Part shown: positions 12,571 through 24,404 of the stretch, one piece after another
Position numbering within the stretch: the first letter of the stretch is position 1
Layout: every line of letters starts with the position of its first letter
Assembly (NCBI RefSeq): GCF_000276665.1
Contig: NW_004955484.1
Span: forward strand, 796,090 to 860,089
Origin: Chinchilla lanigera
Taxonomy: Eukaryota > Chordata > Mammalia > Rodentia > Chinchillidae
Reading direction: 5' to 3'
Length of the DNA: 64,000 nt
Notes under the pieces: generated by a model
Told to the model about the DNA's origin: nothing
Databases searched by the model: none
Seen by the model: only the letters and a program-made list of their open reading frames with translations
Program-made: the position numbers and the translations under genes

Positions 12571-13480
12571 TTTCATCTCACTCCAGTAAGAATGGCTATC
12601 ATTAAGAAATCAACCAATGACAAATGCTTTTTTTTTTTTTCTCCACAGAAAAAAGAACGCTTCTCCACTGCTGGTGGAAGTGTAGACTGGTGAAACCTCT
12701 GTGGAAATCAGTTTGGAGATTCCCAGTAACTGGGACTGGAGGTCCCATTCAACCCAGCTATTTCCTTTTTGAGTATTTTCCCACAAGAAATGGAAACATC
12801 GTATCATAGCAATATATGTGCACCCATGTTTATAGCAGCACAATTTGTAAAGCAAAATCATAGAAGCAACCCAAATGCCCATCAACTGAGAAATGAATAA
12901 AAAAAGTTGTGGTATTTTTATATAATGGAATATTAATCAGCTGTAAAGAAAGATAAACTCGAGGTTTTTATAGGTAAATAGACACAGCCAGAGACCGTAT
13001 TCATAAGTGGGATAAATCAGACCTACATGTGTAAACACCATATTGTCTCACTAGTGTAAGAACCTGAAAGAGTGAATAAAATCAAGGAAGAGCAATAGAT
13101 ATTGTTAAAGGGAAGGAAACTGCTCAAAAGGAAAGAATAAATGGGATGAGGAAAAAGAGAAAACAAAGAAGGGAAAAAATATATATGTATACACAGGATA
13201 GCTAACATAGTGTACTACTGATTTTTACTGCTTTATTGAAAGGAACAGTTAATGTTTAATTGTTTGATCAATCTTACCTATATTTGTTTATCTGAGTAAC
13301 CTTACCTATATTTGTTTATCTGAGTAACCAATCTGAAGATATCAATATGTAATACAATAGTAATTGTTAATTTCCTATCATCTTGTCTGAAATTATTTAT
13401 TGCTTGTATTATTTTTGTGTTATCTTGTAAATGTATGTTTGTTAATATGTTTTCATTTGTTTATCTTTAAAATAAAAAAT
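12571..13480 (+). mobile_element. LINE-1, 5'-truncated, 0.9 kb
   Basis: Perfect 14-bp duplication AATTATTCATCTCT flanks it (12557-12570 and 13481-13494). It starts in the ORF2 C-terminus (..[12 protein letters not shown].. near 12590), has a T/poly-T disruption at 12629-12640, and continues through HCWWKCRLVKPLWKSVWRF to the 3' UTR, ending CTTTAAAATAAAAAAT. Near 13272-13330 a ~30-bp module (CTTACCTATATTTGTTTATC) is present twice in tandem. Only one copy of the ~100-bp 3'-UTR module found twice at 7.3-7.6 kb is present. Confidence 0.92.
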
Positions 13481-13571
13481 AATTATTCATCTCTGATATC
13501 ATATTTGCATTTCAATTTTACTATTTGACACATCCTTATAGTTTCCCTATTTCTATTAAAATCGACATTCT

Positions 13572-13690
13572 AGGGCTGGGGATTTAGCTCAGCGGCAAAG
13601 CGCCTGCCTGGCAAGCGCAACGTCGTGAGTTCAGTTCCCGGTACTGGAGAAAAACCAAAAAAATTTTAAAATTAAAAAATAAAATAAAAT
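13572..13690 (+). mobile_element. ID SINE nested in an old L1
   Basis: Near-consensus ID (GATTTAGCTCAGCGGCAAAG) with a long A-rich tail containing AAAAT repeats. Flanking 14-bp duplication AAAATCGACATTCT / AAAATCTACATTCT (13558-13571 and 13691-13704) with one mismatch. Confidence 0.93.
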
Positions 13691-13872
13691 AAAATCTACA
13701 TTCTGACTGTGCATGTTGTAAATCTTTTCCACCTGATCCATTAATATTATAGTTACTTTAACACTCCCTTTGTAGTAACTCTTATATGTAGGTAATATTT
13801 GTGCTGTTGATTGCATTATCTTTTTATAATGATTTGTTTTCCTTACTTTGTCAGATGTCCTCTATTATTTTT

Positions 13873-13873
<1 letters not shown>

Positions 13874-13910
<37 letters not shown>

Positions 13911-13979
13911 GTGCTGGCAATCAAACTCAGGACCTTGAACAGGCAGACACTGTATCAATGAGCTATCTTCCCAGCCCTA
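13874..13979 (-). mobile_element. ID-type SINE, minus strand, long poly-A tail
   Basis: A T run of about 36 on the plus strand (13874-13909) is followed by GGTGCTGGCAATCAAACTCA and ends TCTTCCCAGCCCT. The minus strand reads as an ID-like head AGGGCTGGGAAGATAGCTCA. The body differs from the window's young ID consensus, so it may be an older subfamily or the dID half of a dimer. Confidence 0.8.
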
Positions 13980-14583
13980 TTTTTTCTTTAGTTGTCAGAC
14001 TTAAAGTATATAGCAAGAGTCTAAAGTGTATAGTGTTTTGGCCAGAAATGCCTCTTCTGTCCAGTTGTCCATATGAGATGAGACAACCTTGCCAAAAACT
14101 GCGTTATGTTTGGGTTGAGTTGTTGCCTCCAGTGAACTACATGCTTTATAACATGTAGAATAAAAAATCAAAACCAGAATTTCACCTTATACTATGAAGA
14201 TTTAAATAAATTTTTCAAGCAGATTGATATATTTGGAGTCCAGTTTTGTCAGGAAACAAAGAAAGAGACTACAGAGAGACATGCAAGAATCATATCTTGA
14301 GTATTTCGAATGCCAGGATGAAAATTCAGACTTTATTTTGCATGTAAAAGTTGGGGTTATTTAAGACCAATGAGTTTTAGAATTATATTTAGATTTTAGA
14401 CCATTACACTGGCCTGTAGTATATATTGGAGGGGGCTAATTCCCAAGGCAGACTGATAAATAAGGAAGCAGTAGTAGTTTGCACTGTACCTGAAATATAT
14501 AAACAAGAGGCAAGATCCAATGGAAAGACAAGATTTTGTCCTAAAAATTGGTTGTTTCAATAGAAGTGAAGAAAAATGGATAT

Positions 14584-14757
14584 TTTTTCCCATACTGGGG
14601 ACTGAACCCACAGCCTTGCACTAAACTATATACTCAGACCTTTTTACTTTTTATTTTCAGATAGTCTTCCTAAATTGGCCATGCTGGCAGTGATCTTGGG
14701 ATCTTCTTCTCTCATCCACCCAAGTAGCTGAGATTTTAAGCATGAACCAGCATGGCT
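14584..14757 (-). mobile_element. B1-dID dimeric SINE
   Basis: Plus-strand order: 'catactggggactgaacccacagcc' (ID-derived half, antisense), a T-rich linker, then a degraded antisense B1 half ('ccaagtagctgagatttt', 'gcatgaaccagcatggctggg'). This linkage is the known B1-dID dimer of non-muroid rodents. Confidence 0.7.
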
Positions 14758-15553
14758 GGGTTGGATATACTTCTAAAATATATATAAATTATAAAATAAG
14801 CACAAAGTTAATGTATGATTGGATTAGATAGCTAAAGGATAAAAGAAAAATAGAGGCCAAACATGATATTCAGTTTCTGTCTTAAAAAATAAATGATTTT
14901 TACATAACTGGGATAGAAGAATCTTGTGGGAAGAAAAAAAAAAAAAAAAAAAAAAAAAACAGAACTTCAGACAGTGTTTGGACTCCCTGGAATATCCATG
15001 TGGAAATGACAAATCAATTTGGCCTGAAACTCAAGAAAGAGGTTTGTGCTTGAGACAGTGAGTTAGATACTAATTAAAACCCTAAAAATATCAGAAATCT
15101 GAAAAACAATTTCATGTAAGAACTATGCAAAGACAAATGTGCTTTAAGAGAATCAGCCAATTTCTTAAGTTGCATAAAACCTACCTTAGGTAAAAGTAGG
15201 TAATAACCAGAAATCTGACAATCCAATTCAACCAGAGTCAAACTAGACAACAATATAACAGTGTTCATAGAGAATTAGTACTAAGCAATTTATTTTGATG
15301 GAGTAAAAGCATTTCTGGGTCAGAGTGAAAAGCAGATTGCAGTTAAGGAGAGACAGTAAAGCAAAAATGTTGTTATAGAGCCAGTGGACTTCTGCTACAA
15401 CATGAAGGAAAAGTCATGCCTATAAGTAAACGTGGGAGCAAATACCAGGGATAAGGAGTGAAGAGAGAGGAAAAAGCTGAACAGGAAGGGAGGGAAATGG
15501 GACTGGTAAATCTAGGCCACTATGGGAACTACAAGGGGTGGGTTCTGAACACG
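14758..15553. other. Intergenic DNA with a poly-A microsatellite
   Basis: An A run of about 26 lies at 14933-14959 without a recognisable SINE body on its 5' side. The rest is unclassified. Two open frames on the minus strand show no domain. Confidence 0.5.
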
Positions 15554-17791
15554 TGTCTTAGTCACTTTCTTATCACTGGGACTCAATACCTGACGTTCCT
15601 AACTTAGGAGGGGAGGGGAAAGGAGAAATTTATTTTCGCTTATAGTTACAGTCTCTGGTTGGCTAACTCCAGGCCAGAAATGGCATGTCAGAGGAGCATG
15701 GTGGAGGAATGCTGCTCACATCACAGCACCCAGGAAGCAGAGAGAGAAGAAAGAGGTATGGAGGGAGATATGCCAGTCCACGTCACACATCCTGTGACCT
15801 ACTCTTATCCCCTACTAGCAACCAGACCTTATCCCCTACTAGCAAGTCAGATGCATCACTCTCATTATTCAATCACCTTCCCAAAGCCCCACCTCTAGGT
15901 ACATGAGGCCTTTGGGGAGTATTCTTTATCTAAACCCTAATGCTCTTCTCCTGGCCCCAAAAGACTCATATGCATCTCTTTGTGCAAATGCATTTAGTCT
16001 GTCTTTAAAAATCACCAAAGTCTTAATAGTTCCAGTCTCTTCTGAGATTCAAGAAAAACTCTGAGCTGTAAAGTTCAAAAAGAAAGTTAAACACTGCCGA
16101 CGTTCAAAGGCACAGAATAAACGTTCCCATTCCAAAAAGGAAGCATAGGGAGATAGAAATTAGTGGGACCAAAATAAGACCAAAGCCCAGCAGGAAAAAG
16201 AGGAAAGCCAGTCATTCAGTGTCTAGCACCTGTGGCAAGCTGTTGTAAGCTGTGAACTCCAAACAGCTTGGGCAGCGTTCTCTACAACATTGCCAGTTGC
16301 AACCCTCATGGCTTCGTTCCTGGGGTAGCTCCACTCACTGCCTGCTGCTTTCCTCAGGTGTACCACACTGCTGGCATCTCCAGCATCCTGGGACCTCAGC
16401 TCCACTTTTGGCTTCATTCTCACAGCTTCATACACTACCTTCTCAGGAATACACCTTCTTTTGAAATCTGGGTGGAAACCTCCTTAACTCCACAACTCTT
16501 CGATTCTGCATGCCCCTAAAGACAGCATAATGTGAATAATGCAAGGTCTGCTGCCAGGTCAGGCCATAGGCGGGCCTCCTTGGATAATGGCCACAGTGGC
16601 CTCTGGGTGTCTGGACGGCCAAGCACTGTGCAACAAATCAGGAGACACAATTCTTGAGGCAGCCCTTTTCAAACAAGGAGCCCTGGCGGGGGACTCGCTT
16701 TTCAAGAAACAAAATTCTTTCACTTTTGTACATTTAAGCCTGAAAAGGGCAGGGTCTTGTGGATGCCTGAGAGGCTCTTAAGGCATCCCTTCTATTGTCC
16801 TGATCCAAATTACTTGAGTTCTTTTAAATGTTAATAGTTATAGTAACTACGCTTTCCTACGTTCCCAGCTATGCAGGTCTTCTATTTCAGGGGAAACTGA
16901 AAACTTTTCAAATGGGTTTTTTCCTCCTGTTTCTTAATAGATTGTTTAAAAAGCAACTAGCAGTACTTGTTGCATAGCCTGAACACTGGTCTTCCTTGAA
17001 ATTTTCTCTCCCAGATTAATTAGCCCACTATACCTCAGTCTCCTACAAAATCTCAGGGCATGGACAAAATATGGATTAATTTTTTGTGAGAACATAACAC
17101 ACACAGCCTTGAATCCAATAGTCAGTGGCGTCCTTGTTGCCAACTGAAACCCTGTGAGCCTGAGTTTTCCCATCTACGTTTCTATCAGCATTCTGATCTT
17201 CTGAGTTGTGACCAGAATCTCCTATCAAGCTCAATTTATAGCATTCTACAGCTTCTGTAGCCAGTATCTCCAAACCTTTGCAAACCCTTCCCACAAAGCA
17301 GTTCCAAGGGCATCTAAACAACACGGTCATGTTAGTCCCAGCAATGATCCCAGTTCTACCAAAATCTGTCTTAGTCACTTTCCTCAAAATACCTGACACC
17401 CAAAACTTAAAAGAAGAGAGATTTAGGGGCTGGGGATTTAGCTCAGTGGCACAGCACCTGCCTGGCAAGTGCAATGTCGTGAGTTCGATTCCCGCTACCG
17501 GAAAAAGAAAAAAAAAAGAGAGAGATTTATTTTGGCTCAGTTTTTAGAAGTCTTAGGTCTGCAAGGCAGAAACGGCACAGTTTTAAGAAAAAAAGGCCTG
17601 GTAGTGGAAAGCTACGCACATAATTGTAGCTAGGAGGCAGAAAGTGAAGGCAAGAGCCAGAGAGGGAGATTTGCCTTCCAAATCACACACCTCCAGCCAA
17701 GTCCCATGTACTAACAGCGCATTTAGCTATACAGCCCCAGTGATCCAAACACACAAGTCTTTGGGGGACATTTTAGATCTAAACTATAATA
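15554..17791 (-). mobile_element. MaLR element with both LTRs, non-coding interior
   Basis: 3' LTR at 15554-15941 and 5' LTR at 17367-17791 (element on the minus strand) flank 1.4 kb of interior (15942-17366). Both LTRs begin on the plus strand with TGTCTTAGTCACTTTC. The interior next to the 5' LTR, read on the minus strand (GGTAGAACTGGGATCATTGC), corresponds in place and wording to the MaLR interior after the LTR (GGTACCAGTAGAGTGGGGCA type). Further on, matching segments near 17040-17100 and 16440-16510 fit MaLR interiors in the same order. As usual for MaLRs there is no recognisable gag, pol or env. The expected 5-bp duplication is not evident (ACACG before, ATCAG after). Small frames at 15.66-17.5 kb lie inside it and are not genes. 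Confidence 0.8.
17426..17518 (+). mobile_element. ID SINE inside the MaLR 5' LTR
   Basis: Full ID head GGGGCTGGGGATTTAGCTCA and body, with an A-rich tail. Perfect 11-bp duplication AGAGAGATTTA flanks it (17415-17425 and 17519-17529). This dates the ID as younger than the LTR. Confidence 0.93.
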
Positions 17792-19386
17792 ATCAGAGTG
17801 ATCCGGAGGTAGTATTTTGCCAGGCAAATATGATGGAAAGACGACTGACTCAAACAATGATATTTCTTAGACCTGAAGTTGAACTAAGACAAACAAGGTG
17901 GAGATGGGTATGCAAGGAAGAATATAGAGACCTGGTAGAGATAATAACATTCCCATATGCACGTAATCACTCTTGACATAGATTAGGTATAGCATCCATG
18001 AAGATACAAGATGATACGCACTTTGAATCCTAAACCCTCCAGCAGTTCCTTAGAGCTTTCAACTCCATTATTCAATAGATGTATGTTCTTCATTGAGTCA
18101 TTAAATCAGGGCAATAATTCTCAGGATCATGCATACATGAAAACAGCTTATAAACTATCATTAAGATAGCCCAGATAGAAAACAGAAATCTATAATGTTT
18201 TTATAAAGCTACTAAACAACTTAATTCCCTTTCCCAAGGCAGGATCAAAATGAGAGACAAGAACAAGTTAGAGTTACAAACCTGTCCACAGAATTTAAGA
18301 CCAAGGTATATGGAATTTAGTGATGTAAAGAAGAAATAAATCCTACATCTTTGTCATCTACTCATTATAAATTGCTCCTTGGACTATCAAACATTTAAGT
18401 TTAGTATTTATTTTTCATTTAATCACCAGAAAATATATGTGTTGGTTTATACACTTTTCTTGCATGATACATCTCTTAAATAATAAATAACATTTTGAAT
18501 CATCTTCCTCCTGCTGCCTAGGGAAGTGGAGTTTTGTGATAAGTGCAATGCAACAATTCAGATAATTCTATCTGTCATAATTCAAGGTTTAAGTTACATA
18601 TTCAGAGATTTTCAACAGAACAAAGTTTCTCTGTCTATAAATACATAAGAATAAGCATACCGAAGATACCACAAAATTCAAACACATAATTTAACTCAGA
18701 ATACAATAACAGGTATATTAAAATCATACACCTTATGGCTTCTTCTTTTCACCTGGGTTATTTTAAATTTTTGCCTTGGAGAGAAAGCAAAACAAAAAAT
18801 ATAAATTAAGATCCAAAGGATATGTGTACTGCAATATTAAAATTTTAAATCTTAAAAGTTATACATGGGCTTTTTCCCTTGTTTTAAAGAGAAGCTGGGT
18901 TCCAGCTTGAGAATCAGTTTGAGTACACAATTCTTTTTAATAAACTCAGAGCTCTATTAACATCATAATTTTACTATAAGATATAACATTTTAGGCCAAC
19001 TCTAGAAACCAGAAGTAAGCTTCACTTTCGTTAGAAATTGATAAAGCAACCAAACATCTTCTGTCTCTTGCTTATTAACATAAACAAGAACGCTTATAAA
19101 AATCTTTTTTTGGCTGTGTGTGTAAAGCTCTCTACTGGTGAAAACACTGCAAATCAGTGGAAAGGTTTTGACCTGTTTAAGCCAAAGTACCCAGGTCCCA
19201 CATCAGAAGCCATGGTAATTGTTATAAATGGGAAAATGTAAGAGAGAAATGGAAAAGGTGTGTTTTAATATTCCAGCATGAGAATTTTTAAGCTATAGCA
19301 CTCACTGTTGGGCATTTTTATCGGTATGGTTTTACCCAGTCTTTGGTTTTACCTAGTCTTTACCTAGTCTTGCACACATGTATACA
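17792..19386. other. Unique AT-rich intergenic DNA
   Basis: No gene, SINE, LTR or L1 recognised. The pentamer ACCTAGTCTT is repeated locally near 19345-19375 just before the first CA repeat. Confidence 0.5.
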
Positions 19387-19550
19387 CACACACACACACA
19401 GAGTTGCTGTCAGGTGAATGCCTCCTTGATGTATCAAGCAGTCATTGACTCTCATGGACTGTATCACAAACAACTCCCTTCTATGGCCTAAAACTAAAGT
19501 ACTACTTGAAAGATGGTGTGAAGATGATGTGAGACTTTGGTCCTATAAAA
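19387..19550 (+). repeat. First copy of a 148-bp direct duplication, with a short CA repeat
   Basis: A short CA run ends at 19400 and is followed from 19403 by GTTGCTGTCAGGTGAATGCC. The 148 bases to 19550 match 19997-20144 at the same length with no net insertions and roughly 10 % mismatch. It shows no coding signature. Confidence 0.85.
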
Positions 19551-19945
19551 TCTTTGTGCTTTGAATCTGGAGACTTTCTATGCAAATTTTAAAGTCCTGA
19601 CTTTCCCAAGTGCAGGTATTCCACAGGAGCCTCAATGCTGGGACAATGTTTTCTGTACTCAAGAGATGACATATACATATGCAGTTGTTAAGCTTTCCAC
19701 AACAAAGTCAAAGATTCTTTAATGCATTTTTGTGAATGACCTAGTAATGCAAGAAAATTTGTTCATGACATTAAAAATATATTTCAACCAGCTCAATGAT
19801 GGCAGCAGGCTGAAACATGAACAGCACCCCTTGCTGAGTTTTGAACACAAAGTTGTCATCGAAGAAGAGTGTGCTCATTCTTGTTTGTGTCTGGTGCAAG
19901 AGAAGCTGGAAGGGAGACACTTTGCAGCATGTAGTCTTGGTCCAG

Positions 19946-19946
<1 letters not shown>

Positions 19947-19999
<53 letters not shown>

Positions 20000-20144
20000 G
20001 CTGTCAGGTGAATTCCTCCTTGATGTATCAAGCAGACATTGACTCTCATGGACTATATCACAAACAACCCCCTTCTATGGCCTAAAACTAAAGTACTGCT
20101 TGAAAGCTGGTATGAGGATGATGTGAGAATTTAGTCCTATAAAG
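19947..20144 (+). repeat. CA repeat plus second copy of the 148-bp duplication
   Basis: An uninterrupted CA run of about 25 units (about 19947-19995) precedes the second copy (19997-20144). Each copy abuts the CA tract at the same base, so the CA repeat probably mediated the duplication or marks its left edge. The open frames reading through it (poly-HT, poly-CV) are artefacts of the dinucleotide repeat. Confidence 0.88.
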
Positions 20145-20569
20145 AAAGTTGTCAGATATAAATTTCAGTCCAAACAGTGATGGCAGTATTGTGCTCACAA
20201 CATGGATAAAACTATTAGTGAAACAAATATACTCAGAATAACGAAATAAGCAAAAAGCCAGTTATCAATAAAATAATAATCTTCAGAAGAAATATACTCT
20301 CATAAACTGTCCATTTTTAGTACCTTAATATTATCAACTATGCTTCTGTAGTTATTGCATATGTTTATCTTGTCAGATTTTCCATAGTGTTTTGCTTTTT
20401 CTAAAGGTCCATAGTTTGGGGGTATTATTGATGCTTTCACAATATATTTTTTCATTTCATTAACTTTACCTTTTATTTCACTAGTTATTGCTATCTTCAT
20501 TTTTTCAGCATAAACCTTTCATAGTTTAAATTAAATATTTGTTATCTTTATTATGAAGGAGTTTTGTTT

Positions 20570-20712
20570 TCTTTCCTTTTTTGAGACAAGTTCTCACTAT
20601 GCAGGTCAGGCTGGCGTTGAACTCACTTTGTAGCCCACGCTGGTCTTGAACTCACAACAATCCTCCTGCATCAGCCTCCCAAGCGCTGGGATTATAGGCG
20701 TGTGCCAATTCT
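20570..20712 (-). mobile_element. B1 SINE
   Basis: Plus strand: TTTTTTGAGACAAGTTCTCA, then 'aggctggcgttgaactcactttgtagcccacgctggtcttgaactcac' showing the internal duplication of B1, then 'tcagcctcccaagcgctgggattataggcgtgtgcc'. B1 derives from 7SL RNA. Confidence 0.9.
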
Positions 20713-20974
20713 TGGATAAACAATGGCTATGTCATATAAACTATACTGCATGTTGATCTTTTGGTATTTTCCTACCTAGATAATTTGTGATAGTTTAAAT
20801 TTCTTCTTTATTTGAAGATTTATGCTTTTAAATTATAAGTAGCTAAAATTTTACAATAATAAATAGCTAAGATTTTATAATAATAAGTACAACGAGATTT
20901 TACAGTTTTCTATTTTTATTGGCTATAGTTAGAAACATGACATGCAACATGTTTAACACTTTAAGATTTTATTC

Positions 20975-21350
20975 TTTTTTTATTTTAAAGAGAATAATAA
21001 AAAGAACAATAGAAAAATACCAACAACACCAAAAATACAAGGACAAAAACAAAACAAAGCAAAACAATGAAAATGATACAGGATTTCACAACAGAATGAT
21101 AGGAATTAACAGTGGCTGTTATATTACATATTGTTATCTTCAATGAAAATGTAAGAATACAAGACTGATCAAACCATTAAAGTGAATAAAAAATAAAAAC
21201 AGAAAAAACCATTAGAAATGACACAGAGTTTCACTAGACTAGATGGTAGGAATTCAGCACTGGTTGTTATATCACATATTGTTGTCTTCAAACTGATTGT
21301 TCAGATTACCAGATATAAGCAAACAAAATTGGCCAAAAAGAAAAAAACAT
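20975..21350 (-). mobile_element. LINE-1 3'-UTR-only insertion
   Basis: On the plus strand it starts with T-rich DNA and TTTTAAAGAGAATAATAAAA (antisense of the CTCTTTAAAATAAA end). It carries two copies of the ~100-bp 3'-UTR module (about 21075-21145 and 21215-21310) and ends near 21350. It is flanked by an imperfect CACTTTAAGATT / CACTTTAAAAGATT repeat. No ORF2 sequence remains. Confidence 0.8.
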
Positions 21351-21437
21351 TCACTTTAAAAGATTACTCATGCTTGTGAACCAAAAACTAATGTTTGTTA
21401 TTTGTGCATAGGTTAAGTTTTTTTAGTATGTATTGCT

Positions 21438-21480
21438 TTTAGCTTTTTTTTTTTTTTTTTTTGCTTTCAGCTTTTAATTG
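21438..21480. repeat. Poly-T tract within a short direct repeat
   Basis: A T run of about 19 is flanked by TGCTTTTAGC and TGCTTTCAGC. It has no SINE body and is probably a slippage product. Confidence 0.5.
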
Positions 21481-21561
21481 TATAATTTAAATGTAATATA
21501 ACCTGGGGTTTAATAAATTGCTCACTAATATTTCTCTAATGAGTTTAACAAAACATACATA

Positions 21562-21656
21562 TAGAGAGAGAAAGAGAGAGACAGAGACAGAGACAGAGGC
21601 AGAGAGAGACAGAGAGACAGAGAGACAGAGAGAGAGAGACAGAGAGAGAGAGAAAG
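21562..21656 (+). repeat. GA/GACA microsatellite
   Basis: About 95 bases of GAGA and GACAGA units on the plus strand. Frames reading through it give runs of RERE or SLSL and are not genes. Confidence 0.9.
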
Positions 21657-21835
21657 ACCGCAAAAACATTTTTCTTTTTCTGAGATACACTTCAGAAAAA
21701 AAAATAATAAATGTCTGGAAGCCAATGTCCACCACATTGAGCATCTCTTGTAATTATAGAGGCCAAAGGTAATATATTAATTTTTTGCTGTCTCAATAAA
21801 TTTAGTATTAAAATATTCATACAAGTTTTTTTGGT

Positions 21836-22008
21836 GGGGGCTTTTTGTTGGTTGTTTTTATTTTTGTTTTGAAGACTGTCTCACTATGCAGTTCAACCTG
21901 GCCTTGAATCCACTATGTAGCCCAGGCTGGCCTCAAACTGGCAGCATCCTCCTGCCTCAGCCTTTTGAGTGCTGGGATTATACGCATGAACCACTATGCC
22001 CACACATT
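21836..22008 (-). mobile_element. B1 SINE
   Basis: T/G-rich tail on the left, then 'gactgtctcactatgcag', 'ccactatgtagcccaggctggcctcaaactgg' and 'tgctgggattatacgcatgaaccactatgccc'. The internal duplication is present. Confidence 0.9.
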
Positions 22009-23639
22009 TTGTGCATTTAAATTGTACTATTTAGATTGTAATAGTAATTACTCTATCTTCTTTGTGTATTTTTCATTTTAACTTCAGTGAGAATCTCTGA
22101 CCTACAATGACAATTCAGTCAGTATTTTCATGTATTATGATAATTTACTTGGTTGTACCCTTATGTAGTAATTTAATCTCACTGTTGTGTTCCTCTCACT
22201 TTTACTGTTTCTGGCAAGTGACTAGTTACCTACCTGTGCCTACTGATTATGATGAACCCTACATTTCACTACAAATAAGTTTAAGTAGTAGTTCTGCCTC
22301 CAGCCAAGATGATTTACTTTCACATTAATATTTCCCTAGCACCAAATGAAAATATTACAATGTCTTTACTTCCCATCTATCATCACATGGACAACCAACA
22401 CCTCCCACCAAGACAGGCTTGCAAATATGGGTTTTCTGAGGCCTTGCACCCATGCCCTTTGGATTTTGCAGAGATGGCTATAAAACTTTCGATCTAATCT
22501 CTTAATTTTTTGCCTAAAATTATGTACTTTTTTGTTTCAAATATCTTTAGTATATATCTTTATTGTATGCACACATATAAGTGTATGAGAGGGCATGCGT
22601 ATCAGTTATGTGTACACAGGTACACACAGAGATCAGTGCTCCTCAACCTACTGTGGGGATATTTCTCAATAAACCTACTGCAAGTTGGAAATGCTTTGAA
22701 TGTACCTAATGTGCTCAATCCCACAGCTTAGCAACCCAGGAGCCTCTTTTGCTCATCTTCATGATCTCAAGGCTGATTGGAAGCTGCAGTTGGCTACCGC
22801 TACCCAGCATATCAAAACAGGATCGTAGAAAATACCGCTAGTCCAGGACAATATCAAATCTCAAAGCAAAATTCTAATAAGTGCTCATAATTTTTGCACC
22901 TTAGGAAAGTAGGAAAATCATGTCAAACCACTTTAAGCTGGAGACCATCCATACAGATATGTAGATATTGACAACTCATTATCCTCACCCCTTCGGATAA
23001 CTCAAACTTTTCATTACACTCACTTGAGTAGTTTTTTATGTGATACGTATCAGTGTACCAACTAAATCCTGCATTCTCAAAAAAAAAATACTTTTTCCTA
23101 AGAGTATAATGAATGCTCCCTTGGTTCTCTCATGGATAATTGTATGTTGTTCTGGTATCTACCACTTAAATATTTAAGACCTTTAATTCTGTTGTAACTG
23201 GGGAGCTATAATAAATCCCCTTTAAATTTCAGATTGAAGCTTTTCTTCTACTCAGGGAAAAACTCTTTTTGTTTTTTCATTATTATCTATCCTCTGTTCC
23301 CTTTCCCTCTTAGTTGTGCCTGTCAAGCGCCTTCAGTTCTGAATCCCCCTTGCTTTTGTCTGTGTTACATGCTACTTACAACATTCAGTTTTCCGAAACA
23401 ATAACGGGGCTCTCACCAGTGATCCATCTTTTTCATTCTTTAATGAACTGTAAAATTCAGAAACTCTTCTTTGTACTGTTTCTGTTGTTGTTCTCCTTCA
23501 TCTAATTGAAAGTTTCTTTTTCTTGTCCTAATGCCCTATGTTATCTCCCTGTTGGTTTTTCCTCAAAATTAATCACCTCTTTTAACGATTCAGTGTGGGC
23601 AGCCTGAGTCATATTAAATTATAATTTGAAGACCTGGCC
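22009..23639. other. Intergenic DNA, nothing firm
   Basis: No gene or well-preserved repeat. Small frames at 22107-22497 and 23314-23505 have no domain. T-rich segments around 23260-23330 look like old repeat debris. Confidence 0.45.
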
Positions 23640-23790
23640 TTGCATTAGAGGCACACGGCAGGACTAGAAGATATACTGATGCCTGGGCCACGTCCCCAGC
23701 TATTCTGTCTTAATTGGTCTGTGCAGCATCCAGGCAGAGGTATTTTTAGAAACTCTAATGTGCATGCAAAGACTAAGAGCCACAGTCACA
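23640..23790 (+). mobile_element. MER5A-like hAT fragment
   Basis: Order of motifs 'ctgatgcctgggccacgtccccagc...tctgtcttaattggtctg...gcatccaggcagaggtatttttagaa...tctaatgtgcatgca' follows the non-autonomous hAT-Charlie element MER5A. The terminal inverted repeats are too worn to define ends. Confidence 0.65.
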
Positions 23791-24404
23791 CAAGAATGAC
23801 AATGACCCCAATGTGCCCACAGCTGTATTTTCCAGCATCCTCCATACAGGTTGTCTCCAGGCCAATTGCATGAAGCATTGCAGCTCCTGCTATGGAGTCA
23901 GCAGAGGGTGAGCTGCAGCTTGGTGCTGGGCTACAGACCAGAGGCCTCCGTGAGGTTGTCACGGGACAACCAGCTCTCCCCAGGGCAAGTGGCAAATGGA
24001 GTCCCACAGAGAGCTGCTCTCCAACTCTGAGCAGACGTAAACCATGAGGCAGTCCATCCCAAACACCAGCAGCCACAGTGGCAGCTCCTGCTGAGACCCG
24101 CGCCTGTCTGCTGGCAGAGGAGAGGCTTGGGCCATCACCCCTGGTAATTTAATACCCGGCACTGCCCCCTTCCAGAGACTTCTGAGGAAATCTCACCAGC
24201 AGAGACACACCCTCCAGGCTCCACTGGTGCATAGCAGGTGAGCTCTAAGGCAAAGGGGACTCCACAAAGGTGGAACCAGGGACTACGTGTGCCTCCTTCC
24301 AGGCCGCCAGCCCTTCCGAAACATCTCTCCTGAGGCATAGCTGGGCACACCACTGGCCTTGGCATAACTTGCCCAAATGTGTAGAGTCTGTAGTCAATAC
24401 GTGG
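23791..24404. other. GC-richer unclassified block
   Basis: GC content is visibly above the surroundings. Three overlapping minus-strand frames (60-96 codons) exist, but no domain, splice signal pairing or codon pattern supports a gene. It could be an old LTR or other repeat. Confidence 0.4.

Larger units (their letters stand above)
12195..14170 (-). mobile_element. Old L1 remnant, broken by three younger insertions
   Basis: Segments 12195-12556, 13495-13557, 13705-13873 and about 13980-14170 read on as one diverged antisense L1. The plus-strand text 'gtttcttcaaacacttgttcttctttcctgttctctcttc', 'cttcaggttcacagattctttcctca' and 'gtaaatcttttccacctgatcca' follow the antisense of old mammalian L1M copies. 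The gaps are a young L1 (12571-13480), an ID (13572-13690) and another ID-type SINE (13874-13979). This ordering gives relative ages: L1M oldest, then the others. Confidence 0.7.

Noticed and set aside
19732..20085. 117-codon frame with a HTHTHT run
   Set aside because: It reads through a CA microsatellite; no domain.
21518..21772. Arg/Glu-rich protein frame
   Set aside because: Product of the GA/GACA microsatellite.
23786..24365. Overlapping minus frames in a GC-richer patch as exons
   Set aside because: No recognisable domain and no consistent splice sites; more likely old repeat or chance.
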